5,798 nucleotides of DNA, from NCBI GenBank assembly GCA_029262715.1, contig JAJCYX010000333.1, positions 1 through 5,798 on the forward strand, given 5' to 3'. Source of the stretch: Chloroflexota bacterium (GTDB lineage: Bacteria; Chloroflexota; Dehalococcoidia; Lucifugimonadales; Lucifugimonadaceae). The notes under the pieces are model-generated. The model was not told the origin of the DNA. It did no database searches and was given only the letters and a program-made list of their open reading frames with translations. Position 1 is the stretch's first letter. Every line of letters starts with the position of its first letter. The position numbers and the translations under genes were made by a program. This document shows, in pieces, positions 1 through 5,798 of the stretch.

Positions 1-944
1 GAATCACCCGCAATCCGGTCTTCCAGCTTTCGTTTGGCTTCCCTAGCCTTTTCGGTAAAGAACTCCTGGCCGGCGGGAACTACACATGTCTCAAGCACAG
101 CGTCCGCATCGACACCGAGGTCGCTCCATCTTTCAGCCTTCAACGTCAGGAGATCGCCATTTCGTCTCACGATAAAATTAAGCAGTTGGCCAGGCGAAGC
201 GTCGCGGATCGTCTTCTGTACAACTGAAGTGCTGTTGACCGGCTGGCCTTCCACGGCGACAACCACGTCACCCTTTCTGAATCCCGCCTGTGCCGCGGCA
301 CTGGTTGCGCGTGGCAGCTGCACTTCCAGTCCCGTTTCCGCAATAGGCGGACGCGCCGCCGCCCACGCTTCGCTCAGCATCGATCTGCTTGCCACCGAAC
401 ACACACACAGTCCAAGACCACACGACGGACAGGTACAGTCGCAAGTCTGACCTTTAACGTCCATCTCCCAGAGCACAGCGTTGTGCAGCGATTCGGTAAT
501 ACGGCCCACGATGCCCATGTAATCCTGCAGATGGTCCCGCGTGACGAACGCTGTTACACCGGTTGGTGAGACAACGCCACTGTCTCGAAATCGATGAGAA
601 ATTGGCTGGATTGCCGAGTATCGGATCATCACAGCACTAACGAGCGAATAGAGTTCGGTAAACAGGTCTGTGATCGATTCCGGGTTCTCGCATGACGCCG
701 TTATTCCTGCGCCCCAGTTTTTATAAGCGGATCTGTCGCTAAGGGAATCGATTCCGAGTCTTTCGTAGATCCTGAGTTCATGATTACCTGCGAGTTCAAC
801 CGTGTCCGCGACGATCTCTCGAGCCGGTTCATATGCAACCGCAAGTTCGAGCCAGCCACGAGCAAGATCCTTCAGATGGAGCTCCGTTTTTGCAAGATCG
901 AGCAATTTAGCTCGCAATCCGTCCTCAATAGGAAGTACTTCCAT
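1..944 (-). CDS. PDZ-domain protein with a cysteine cluster (3' end missing at window edge)
   Basis: The frame is open from an ATG at 944 to the left edge, giving about 314 residues with no stop, so the C-terminus lies outside. The start is well supported: AAAGGAG at 957-951 lies 6 nt upstream. Residues 1-165 are mostly helical-looking, with no signal peptide or membrane segment, so the protein is probably cytoplasmic. Residues 168-182 read CDCTCPSCGLGLCVC, six cysteines in a CxCxCxxCx4CxC pattern that could bind zinc or an Fe-S cluster (inference). Residues ~204-271 match a PDZ domain of the protease-associated type: GLEVQL, then AAAQAGFRKGDVVVAVEGQPV and a strand ending TLKAE. PDZ domains usually bind peptide C-termini, but no protease catalytic domain is visible in the part seen. 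Residues 292-314 look like a charged helix. It is divergent from the recombinase relic and not in an operon with it. The PDZ call is fairly safe; the overall function is unknown. Confidence 0.85.
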   Translation of the reverse strand, partial: MEVLPIEDGLRAKLLDLAKTELHLKDLARGWLELAVAYEPAREIVADTVELAGNHELRIYERLGIDSLSDRSAYKNWGAGITASCENPESITDLFTELYSLVSAVMIRYSAIQPISHRFRDSGVVSPTGVTAFVTRDHLQDYMGIVGRITESLHNAVLWEMDVKGQTCDCTCPSCGLGLCVCSVASRSMLSEAWAAARPPIAETGLEVQLPRATSAAAQAGFRKGDVVVAVEGQPVNSTSVVQKTIRDASPGQLLNFIVRRNGDLLTLKAERWSDLGVDADAVLETCVVPAGQEFFTEKAREAKRKLEDRIAGD

Positions 945-950
945 TGGGCA

Positions 951-957
951 CTCCTTT
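951..957 (-). promoter_or_regulatory. Ribosome binding site of the PDZ-protein gene
   Basis: The minus strand reads AAAGGAG, near-perfect complementarity to the 16S anti-Shine-Dalgarno, 6 nt before the ATG at 944. It fixes the start of the PDZ-domain gene and is the strongest such site in the window. Confidence 0.8.
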
Positions 958-1071
958 CGAAGTCATTTGCGTCGACGCGCGAATATTTCGATTCACGTCG
1001 GCCAGCTATTGGCATTTGCGATATCTTACCAAGCAGTGAAGCATTTATGCCGAAATAGCCGTAAATCTGTG

Positions 1072-1090
1072 GCCCAGTATTGGACTGGGC
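1072..1090. repeat. Perfect inverted repeat, 7-bp arms and 5-nt spacer
   Basis: GCCCAGT at 1072-1078 and ACTGGGC at 1084-1090 are exact reverse complements around ATTGG. No T-run follows on either strand, so it does not look like an intrinsic terminator. It sits about 130 nt upstream of the PDZ-protein start and about 40 nt before the recombinase-relic frame. An operator, or a boundary sequence of the decayed element, are both possible. The remaining gap (945-1132) shows no convincing gene or promoter. Confidence 0.45.
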
Positions 1091-1959
1091 GCCATCCTAG
1101 AGGAACCTGTCCAACTTAGGCGACTCAATGGGTTGCGTGCGAACCTTGTACTTGGTCAGCTTCACCGGAGTGGGGAGGTGATCTGTCCTCTCTGTAAGGC
1201 TGCGGTCGACGTGGAGCCGATAGTGGATGAAGCAACTTGGCAGACTGCACAGAAACAGTTGGACCGAAACTTCGATCAATCGAAGCGCAACAACAGCGTC
1301 AACGTCTATCTACTGCATGGTCTGATTCGATGCACGGTATGCGGAAGCAAATACTCCGGCCAAGCGAAGGACGGAAGAACTCGGTATCGCTGTACCAACT
1401 ACGATCACTCCATCTCCGGCAATGGCCTGCACTGCAAGTCGCTTTCGTTCGGAGCGAGACCGGTCGAAGATGCGGTGTGGACAGCGATCTCGGGACCAAT
1501 GGAGGATCCGAGGCTTGTCAGTCAGGAGATTGAGCGGCGCATACGGGAATCGCAAGATGCATCCGCAACAGATAGGAAGCTGACTGGTCTTCGAAAATAT
1601 ATCGGAGCGCTTAAAAAGCAGAAGGACAAGCTCACGGACGGGTATCTGGCGGGAGCCTTAGAACTCGATTCGTTCAAGGCGCGCATGGACACCTTGAGCG
1701 TCCAGCAATCAGAACTTCAAGGCCAGCTCCAGGCAGCTCAGAGGAACACGGAAGAATCTACGGCGCTTCGATCGACGGATGAAGCGTTCAGAGATTTCGC
1801 TTCAAGGGTCAGGCTGGGCATCGCCTCGTTAACTGACGAGGGATGCCGTAGATTACCGTACCTTATTGTCGAAAAAGTCCAGGTGGAAGGAGACACGGTC
1901 AGGATAACAACGGTGATCGATCCACCCAGGCCGACAGCTAGTAGATCGTCATTGCGTAC

Positions 1960-2055
1960 AGATCATGCTGAACTTGATTCAGCATCTCTCAATGACCGTA
2001 CGACACCAGAATACGTGGCACGCCGCTCAGATCCCTCCACCGCGGTCGGGATGAC
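1960..2055. repeat. Two-part hairpin repeat, probable dispersed intergenic element
   Basis: The first unit (1965-1985) has exact 8-bp arms ATGCTGAA and TTCAGCAT around CTTGA. The second (2031-2052) has ATCCC and GGGAT around an internal palindrome, ACCGCGGT. The paired pattern of a CATGCTGAA..TTCAGCAT unit and an AGATCCCT..GGGATGACA unit resembles short repeats scattered between genes in many bacterial genomes. That family assignment is from memory; copy number cannot be checked in this window. It fills the gap between the recombinase relic and uvrC and has been absorbed into the relic's reading frame. Neither hairpin has a T-run, so neither looks like a classical terminator. Confidence 0.5.
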
Positions 2056-2073
2056 ACGCGTCTGGTCCTACGG

Positions 2074-2093
2074 AAAACGCGGCTGGCCGCCGC
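2074..2093 (-). terminator. Probable intrinsic terminator of uvrC
   Basis: Read on the minus strand, 12 nt after the uvrC stop, GCGGC and GCCGC can pair around GGCCA and are followed by GTTTT (TTTT at 2077-2074). The stem is short but all G/C, and the T-run is short. The GGC repeats allow several registers. Position and shape suit transcription ending after uvrC. Confidence 0.45.
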
Positions 2094-2105
2094 CGCCGCT
2101 AGCGG

Positions 2106-3986
2106 CTAACCCAGGTATTCCTTGATCTTTTCGGCCAGCTTGCGGGTCATGCCCGGAGTTGAAGCCAACTGCTCAAGGTCAGCCTCACGGATACCCTTCA
2201 CTGACCCGAATTTGCGCACCAGGTCACGTTTTCGTTTCGGGCCAACACCGGGCACAAGATCGAGCGCCGATTGCGTCGAAGCCTTGCTGCGAAGGTTCCG
2301 GTGGTACGTCACAGCAAACCGGTGCGCTTCGTCTCGCGCCCTCTGCACCAGGAATAGGGCCTGCGAGTTTCGAGGCAGCACAACCGGCTCCGGTGAATCT
2401 GGCAGAAAGATCTCTTCCTCTTTCTTTGCCAATGACGCCAGCGGCACATCGATTACACCAAGTTGCAGCAGCGTCTCTTGCGCTGCGCTCAACTGCCCTT
2501 TACCGCCGTCTATCAGCACAAGATCAGGCGTTTCACCGAACGACTTCGCGTCAGTCTCCTCGCCTTTTGCCCTCGCCTCCTCGGCAGCAGCAAGACGCTT
2601 GAACCTGCGCTCAAGCACCTCTTTCATCGAAGAAAAATCATCATTGTTCTGGGTATGCTTCATCTTGAAGCGACGGTACTGCGAGCTGTTCGGTTTTCCG
2701 TCCGTGAAGACCGACATACTAGCGACCACATTTGTTCCCTGGATGTGGGAAATGTCGTAGCACTCGATGCGGCGAGGAGTCCGGGGAAGATTTAGCTGCT
2801 CCTCAAGCTCAGTCATCGCTCCCTGCATCAGGCTGTCGTTCGACAGCATCTTTATCTCGAGCTGTTTCAGGCCCTGGGACGCGTTCTCCTCAACCATCTC
2901 AACAAGCCGCTTCTTTGCGCCTCGCTGCGGAGTCGCGAACTCAACTGGGCCATCACGTCGGGTGGCAAGCCAGCCTTCGAGGATTTCCGTGTCCTCAATT
3001 GGCTCGGGAATCAATATGGTGCGCGGGATGTAGGAAGCCGAATCGTAGAACTGCTGCACAAACTGGCCCACGATTTCGGCCACAGAGCTGTCACGCGTGC
3101 CTTGCATGATGAAATGATCGCGACCTACAAGATTTCCCTGCCGGATGAAGAAGATCTCAACCCACGCCTCGTCGTGAGCAGTTGCGAGGGCAATCGCGTC
3201 CATGTTCTCCCGCCCCATACCAACGACCTTCTGGCCCTCATAAACACGCTCAATGGCCCGCAATCGGTCACGCAACGCAGCGGCCCGCTCGAACTCCAGC
3301 GACTCCGACGCGTCGCCCATCGCCGACTTGATCTCGTTCACAACCTCGCGGGTGTTGCCGTCCAGGAACATCAGCACCTGCTCGATTACATCTCGGTATT
3401 CGGTTTTGGAGGAGTAGCCGGTGCATGGAGCGTTACAGCGTTTTATATGGAACTCAAGGCAAGGTCGCGCATCAGTTCCGGTAATAGCTTTTGTGCAGGT
3501 CCTGTAGGGAAATAGTCTGTTCAGCAGGTCGAGCGTCTTGCGAACGCTGCCAGCCGAGGCGAATGGCCCGAAGTAGCGTGAACCGTCATTGGCAGCACGC
3601 CGTGTGATGTATACACGTGGGAAATCCTCGGAAAGGTCGACCTTGATGTACGGATACGTCTTGTCGTCTTTGAGCCTGACATTGAAGCGTGGTTGGTGCT
3701 TTTTGATGAGGCTGTTCTCAAGCAACAGCGCTTCCTGTTCAGATTCCGTGACGATGAACTCAAAGTCGGTGATTGCCTTGACGAGATCACGAGTTTTACC
3801 AACGAGCGACTTGGGGCTGGAGAAGTAGGAACGCAGCCTGTTCCGCAGTGATGATGACTTGCCGACGTACAGTACCTGGCCCTTGGCGCCGCGCATGATG
3901 TAGATACCGGGCTTTGTTGGCACGGCAGCCAGACGCTCACTGAAGCGGGAGGTGGTCTTTTTCGCTTTTGGAGGTGTGGTGGTCAA
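2106..3986 (-). CDS. uvrC: UvrABC system protein C (excinuclease subunit)
   Basis: UvrC is the nuclease of nucleotide excision repair. It binds the UvrB-DNA complex at a lesion and cuts on both sides, in the cytoplasm. The protein is full length at 626 residues (E. coli about 610). The order is: GIY-YIG nuclease from ~25 (PGIY..., LYVGK at 39-43) for the 3' cut; four cysteines C164, C176, C184 and C188 with the spacing of the known Fe-S cluster ligands; a UVR/UvrB-binding motif at ~214-249 (SLEFERAAALRDRL); and an RNase H-like nuclease for the 5' cut with YDISH (D411), LIDGGKGQL (D493) and RDEAH/YHR histidines (H555, H562). Two helix-hairpin-helix motifs lie at ~575-626 (VPGVGPKRKRDLV, TPGMTRKLAEKI). 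All expected catalytic and cluster residues are present. The start is a TTG at 3986 with no clear Shine-Dalgarno; an in-frame stop lies 30 nt upstream and no in-frame ATG lies before the GIY-YIG domain. It stands alone, with a 253-nt gap to the lipoprotein gene upstream. Confidence 0.98.
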   Translation of the reverse strand: MTTTPPKAKKTTSRFSERLAAVPTKPGIYIMRGAKGQVLYVGKSSSLRNRLRSYFSSPKSLVGKTRDLVKAITDFEFIVTESEQEALLLENSLIKKHQPRFNVRLKDDKTYPYIKVDLSEDFPRVYITRRAANDGSRYFGPFASAGSVRKTLDLLNRLFPYRTCTKAITGTDARPCLEFHIKRCNAPCTGYSSKTEYRDVIEQVLMFLDGNTREVVNEIKSAMGDASESLEFERAAALRDRLRAIERVYEGQKVVGMGRENMDAIALATAHDEAWVEIFFIRQGNLVGRDHFIMQGTRDSSVAEIVGQFVQQFYDSASYIPRTILIPEPIEDTEILEGWLATRRDGPVEFATPQRGAKKRLVEMVEENASQGLKQLEIKMLSNDSLMQGAMTELEEQLNLPRTPRRIECYDISHIQGTNVVASMSVFTDGKPNSSQYRRFKMKHTQNNDDFSSMKEVLERRFKRLAAAEEARAKGEETDAKSFGETPDLVLIDGGKGQLSAAQETLLQLGVIDVPLASLAKKEEEIFLPDSPEPVVLPRNSQALFLVQRARDEAHRFAVTYHRNLRSKASTQSALDLVPGVGPKRKRDLVRKFGSVKGIREADLEQLASTPGMTRKLAEKIKEYLG

Positions 3987-4239
3987 TGTGGCCGAATAGC
4001 AGTGAGAAGCAATAGTTCAAGACAGGTTTGGATCATCACTATAAGAATACACAGCTACAAAATTCCGCATAGTGCGCTCAGCGCGCCTGGAACTGCCAGT
4101 TCACGGCTGAGATGGACGTCAAATTGCGGTAACTGAACAGAGAATGTGCGGGGGTGCGGGCGAAGTCAGGAAAGCCAACCAGAGGACGACGCACTTCTGT
4201 GCGAATGTGCTTTATGAGACCAGTCTCGCCGGTGACAAT
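3987..4239. other. Intergenic region upstream of uvrC with several small dyads
   Basis: No gene is supported here. Visible dyads are GAACTG-C-CAGTTC (4090-4102), CGCAC-TTCT-GTGCG (4190-4203) and GAGAC-CA-GTCTC (4216-4227). The last two lie just after the lipoprotein stop (minus strand) and may mark its 3' end, but neither is followed by a T-run. An AT-rich patch around 4030-4065 (minus strand TATTCTTATAGT) could hold a -10 element for uvrC, but I find no matching -35 box at good spacing. Confidence 0.35.
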
Positions 4240-4764
4240 CTACGGCAGGCGAAAACTCCGGACGATATTTTCGCACTCTACGAGATATTGCTGTGTCATC
4301 GGCGCAAGAGCACCGCATGCGACAGACCAGCCTTTGTCACCGTCAACTACGTGCAAAGTGAGCTCTTCCAACATGCCCTGTGCGCCTGGTAAGGAAATTT
4401 CTAGTGGGTACGTAGCTCGCTGAAATCGCGCGTCAACGCCACCTACCTTCGTTGCCACATCCTGCCAGACTTGATACCCCTCTGTGATCTCTTTCGCTAC
4501 TTCGATCCCATCCTTGACGAATTCGTCAAGATTGGACGAGACCGGTATGTCTTCAACAGTTACAACCAGAGCCGCGGTCAATCCCGCCCTTGTATGTTGC
4601 GGGTCTGCAGTTAGCATCAGGGTCAAGTTGGTTGCAATCGATTCGAGTTGTTCTCCGTTGACTTTCGAAGCTCTCAGAACATTCTTAAGGGATCTCAAGT
4701 CCGACTCGAATCTCCAATCTCGCGGTAAGCCGATCGAGAACCCTTTGGATTTATGGTCGGTCAC
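4240..4764 (-). CDS. Main body of a lipoprotein with a PsbP/DcrB-like domain (5' end frameshifted)
   Basis: From the GTG at 4764 this frame gives 174 residues, but it is open back to 4848. The extra 28 codons encode a Pro/Glu/Val-rich linker (PTVEPVVPPIVEPE) of the kind found after lipoprotein lipoboxes. The signal peptide with lipobox is present just upstream in another frame (4790-4927), so the native gene was probably 4240-4927, broken by a one-nucleotide shift between 4848 and 4790. The domain starts KGFSIGLPRDWRFE, includes a central VTVED...LDEFVKDGI and ends ENIVRSFRLP. This layout (short strand with 'lP.gW', LxxFv helix, two long strands, final 'iv.SfR') is typical of PsbP/DcrB-like Mog1p-fold domains on bacterial lipoproteins. 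That family call is by pattern, not search. No enzymatic motif is seen, and the ligand or partner is unknown. The protein would sit on the outer face of the cytoplasmic membrane. The GTG start has no good ribosome binding site, so this frame alone is probably poorly expressed. Confidence 0.75.
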   Translation of the reverse strand: MTDHKSKGFSIGLPRDWRFESDLRSLKNVLRASKVNGEQLESIATNLTLMLTADPQHTRAGLTAALVVTVEDIPVSSNLDEFVKDGIEVAKEITEGYQVWQDVATKVGGVDARFQRATYPLEISLPGAQGMLEELTLHVVDGDKGWSVACGALAPMTQQYLVECENIVRSFRLP

Positions 4765-4789
4765 GAGAAAATCGGCAGGAACCGTCGAT

Positions 4790-4927
4790 TCAGGCTCGAC
4801 GATTGGCGGGACGACAGGCTCGACAGTGGGCTCCTGAGAAGAAGCCGCCTACCCGCTCAGCAGAAGCACCGGCGCAGCCAACAAGACTCATCATTCCGAC
4901 AACGAAAATTACAAATATCAGTCGCAT
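4790..4927 (-). pseudogene. Signal peptide and lipobox of the frameshifted lipoprotein
   Basis: An ATG at 4927 with AAGGA 8 nt upstream (4940-4936) opens a 45-residue frame starting MRLIFVIFVVGMMSLVGCAG. This is a textbook lipoprotein signal: one basic residue, a hydrophobic core and the lipobox LVGC with lipidated C18. After ASAERVGG the frame turns Arg/Cys-rich and stops at TGA 4792-4790. The frame one nucleotide further on, open from 4848, encodes the Pro/Glu linker and the domain of the neighbouring entry. In that frame a TAG lies at 4851-4849, so neither frame alone gives a complete protein. Removing one nucleotide near 4845 would join ...AERV to AASSQEPTVEP.... It is either a real inactivating mutation or a base error in the sequence. 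Confidence 0.75.
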
Positions 4928-5220
4928 CTGGTGGATCCTTCACACTGAGACTGATTCCAGAGTCAAGGATCAGAGAGTCGTAGTCTTGGGTGTTGACCGG
5001 TTCGGAAAGTGAGCGCCATCCCTAGCCAGTGCGGAATGGCGGTACTGAGACCGGCTTCCTGACAATGCTGATGATTCGCCGTTTTTCCTACGGTCAGTTC
5101 CCTCCGCTACGGCCGGGCTGACGCAAATTGCGGATTGAGATGACAGTGCAGCCCATGAAAAACAGCTTGCTGCCTAATACGCAGCTGGGCAGCCGATAAC
5201 GCCGCACGCGGCCACGCGAC
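4928..5220. other. Intergenic region between the small membrane protein and the lipoprotein
   Basis: No gene is supported. The region holds the lipoprotein ribosome binding site (AAGGA, 4940-4936), an inverted repeat CGCCAT/ATGGCG (5014-5019 and 5036-5041), a smaller CCGT/ACGG hairpin near 5083-5097, and at its right end a likely terminator for the small membrane protein. The lipoprotein promoter should lie here. A TTGACT on the minus strand near 4960-4965 is a possible -35 box, but no good -10 follows it. Confidence 0.35.
5158..5193 (-). terminator. Probable intrinsic terminator of the small membrane protein gene
   Basis: On the minus strand, GGCTGCC at the upstream end can pair with GGCAGC, and an alternative inner pairing joins CAGCT with AGCTG; a TTTTT run (5162-5158) follows. 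Exact arms on the plus strand are GCTGCC 5169-5174 and GGCAGC 5188-5193, and CAGCT 5163-5167 and AGCTG 5183-5187. It lies about 28 nt after the stop of the gene at 5221, which suits termination there. Confidence 0.45.
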
Positions 5221-5541
5221 TTACAGCACGAAGGTGAGCACTACCAGAATCACTACTATTCCGCCGCTGAGCACGCCTAGCTTACGGAGTTCCTTGGTTA
5301 TGGAACGAGTAAACACCTCGGACCTGACCCGAGCCTGCCTGGCATTTCTTTGAGCGCGAAGACGTCGAGAGCGTCCCGTTGAAACCGCAGGACCTGCAGC
5401 GCCAGCAGCATTGGATGAATCACCGTCGGCGGCGTCCGCATCTATCGGTGCGTCTTCCTCGATCTCATCGCGGCCCTTTGGCGCTGCCTCTTGTACGAAA
5501 ACGTTCGGGCGGCGTCCGCGCCCTCTTCTCTGTCTTGGCAT
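5221..5541 (-). CDS. Small tail-anchored membrane protein, function unknown
   Basis: The 106-residue product begins MPRQRRGRGRRPNVFV, a strongly basic N-terminus. An acidic, Asp/Ala-rich low-complexity stretch follows at ~24-45, then an Arg-rich segment at ~56-75 (RSRRLRAQRNARQARVR). A single hydrophobic segment occupies the last ~19 residues (LGVLSGGIVVILVVLTFVL), with no signal peptide. This predicts a tail-anchored protein with its charged body in the cytoplasm; the basic parts could touch nucleic acid or phospholipid, which is inference. I chose the ATG at 5541 because a weak GGGA lies 5 nt upstream. A GTG at 5568 would add nine residues but has no ribosome binding site and lies inside a perfect palindrome. 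It lies 65 nt downstream of the partial gene at 5607 in the same direction, so the two may be co-transcribed. I do not recognise the family. Confidence 0.65.
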   Translation of the reverse strand: MPRQRRGRGRRPNVFVQEAAPKGRDEIEEDAPIDADAADGDSSNAAGAAGPAVSTGRSRRLRAQRNARQARVRSEVFTRSITKELRKLGVLSGGIVVILVVLTFVL

Positions 5542-5558
5542 TACAGTCCCAGTGAATT

Positions 5559-5573
5559 GCCCGGTCACCGGGC
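5559..5573. promoter_or_regulatory. Perfect 15-bp palindrome upstream of the small membrane protein
   Basis: GCCCGGT (5559-5565) and ACCGGGC (5567-5573) are exact reverse complements around one base. The centre lies 25 nt before the ATG at 5541, between two minus-strand genes. It could be an operator for a dimeric regulator, or an RNA hairpin near the start codon (GCCCG/CGGGC around GTGAC). No T-run follows, so a terminator is less likely. Confidence 0.4.
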
Positions 5574-5606
5574 TAGAAATATTGTGTTCTCGCTGAAGGT
5601 TTGCGA

Positions 5607-5798
5607 CTACTCGATGGCAGCCTGCGCATCCGCAGGATTTTCCTTATTCGCCCACTTCAGACCCTTGTCAGCCATCTCACGGGCTGCGTCGATCGTCACC
5701 TGAGCGGCATACTCAACCGAAACGTCCGAAGTGTTCCACATGAAATGATACAGGAAGGGATCGATCGGGCTCGACTTAAAAGCCTTCTCAAAATAGGT
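5607..5798 (-). CDS. C-terminal 63 residues of an unidentified protein (5' end beyond window)
   Basis: The frame enters from the right edge and ends at TAG 5609-5607. The visible part begins TYFEKAFKSSPIDPFLYHFM, continues with WNTSDVSVEYAAQVTIDAAR and MADKGLKWANKENP, and ends DAQAAIE. It appears to be a soluble, helical C-terminus with aromatic residues (FLYHFMW) and no membrane segment. Coding status rests on the clean frame to the edge, the well-placed stop and the same orientation as the gene 65 nt downstream. I do not recognise the family, and the fragment is too short to assign a function. Confidence 0.6.
   Translation of the reverse strand, partial: TYFEKAFKSSPIDPFLYHFMWNTSDVSVEYAAQVTIDAAREMADKGLKWANKENPADAQAAIE

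Larger units (their letters stand above)
1133..2125 (+). pseudogene. C-terminal remnant of a large serine recombinase
   Basis: The 330-residue frame matches only the C-terminal half of large serine site-specific recombinases. Residues ~24-45 (VDVEPIVDEATWQTAQKQL) fit the end of the recombinase domain. Residues 59-116 form the zinc-ribbon region: YLLHGLIRCTVCG with C67 and C70, then RYRC (C87) and HCKS (C101). Residues ~130-206 are a charged, Gln-rich coiled coil, and ~244-266 (LIVEKVQVEGDTVRITTVIDPP) is the usual last strand pair. The N-terminal resolvase domain with its catalytic serine is absent; full members usually have about 450-600 residues. The upstream frame is open only back to 1040 and shows nothing resolvase-like. 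The start is a TTG without a ribosome binding site. After residue ~267 the frame reads through repeat DNA (1960-2055) and overlaps the end of uvrC by 20 nt, so that tail is probably not native. It is a non-functional relic of an integrated element; any RNA made would be antisense to the end of uvrC. Confidence 0.8.

Noticed and set aside
34..450. Plus-strand open frame of 138 codons
   Set aside because: It lies opposite the PDZ-protein gene, which has a strong ribosome binding site and recognisable domain sequence; the plus-strand product is Ser/Thr/Ala-rich and resembles no family.
780..1119. Two overlapping plus-strand frames at the divergent gap
   Set aside because: Both begin inside the PDZ gene on the opposite strand, have no ribosome binding site, and do not supply the missing recombinase N-terminus.
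2122..2760. Plus-strand open frame of 212 codons
   Set aside because: It is antisense to the certain uvrC gene, and its composition is what a reverse-complement reading of uvrC gives.
4144..4423. Plus-strand frames of 82-89 codons
   Set aside because: They cover the 3' end of the lipoprotein gene on the other strand and show no domain-like sequence.
4753..5012. Plus-strand frames over the lipoprotein 5' region
   Set aside because: They mirror the signal-peptide and linker region, which reads sensibly only on the minus strand; they have no ribosome binding site.
1..5798. CRISPR array, tRNA, toxin-antitoxin or defence island
   Set aside because: No regularly spaced repeats, no cloverleaf-like sequence and no recognisable toxin, nuclease-helicase or reverse transcriptase were seen; the only nuclease is housekeeping UvrC.

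Overview
The window looks like an ordinary bacterial chromosome with moderately high G+C. All the intact genes lie on the minus strand, and a fragment of a mobile element lies among them on the plus strand. The organism is inferred rather than shown. UvrC, a PDZ protein with a cysteine knot-like cluster, a lipoprotein with a Pro/Glu/Val linker and a small tail-anchored protein together would suit the Chloroflexota (Dehalococcoidia or SAR202-like). No rRNA or other marker is present to prove it.

Layout, left to right. Positions 1-944 (minus) hold the first ~314 residues of a PDZ-domain protein that runs off the left edge; it has a strong ribosome binding site. Positions 945-1132 are a divergent intergenic gap with a perfect 7-bp inverted repeat. 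Positions 1133-2125 (plus) are the C-terminal part of a large serine recombinase. The zinc ribbon and coiled coil are present, the catalytic domain is missing, and the frame reads on through a two-part hairpin repeat into the end of uvrC. Positions 2106-3986 (minus) are a complete uvrC (626 aa), the one gene whose function is certain, with a likely terminator just beyond its stop. Positions 3987-4239 are intergenic.

Positions 4240-4927 (minus) encode a lipoprotein with a PsbP/DcrB-like domain, split by a one-nucleotide frameshift: the signal peptide and lipobox are in one frame, and the linker and domain are in another. Positions 4928-5220 are intergenic and include a likely terminator for the next gene. 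Positions 5221-5541 (minus) encode a small tail-anchored membrane protein. Positions 5607-5798 (minus) are the last 63 residues of an unrecognised protein entering from the right edge.

No shared pathway links these genes. UvrC is a housekeeping nucleotide excision repair nuclease, the recombinase is a decayed mobile-element relic converging on it, and the other three are uncharacterised. I found no CRISPR array, tRNA, rRNA or clear defence system. The items most worth a second look are the lipoprotein frameshift, the Cys-cluster/PDZ protein, the repeat fused to the recombinase relic, and a perfect 15-bp palindrome just upstream of the small membrane protein.
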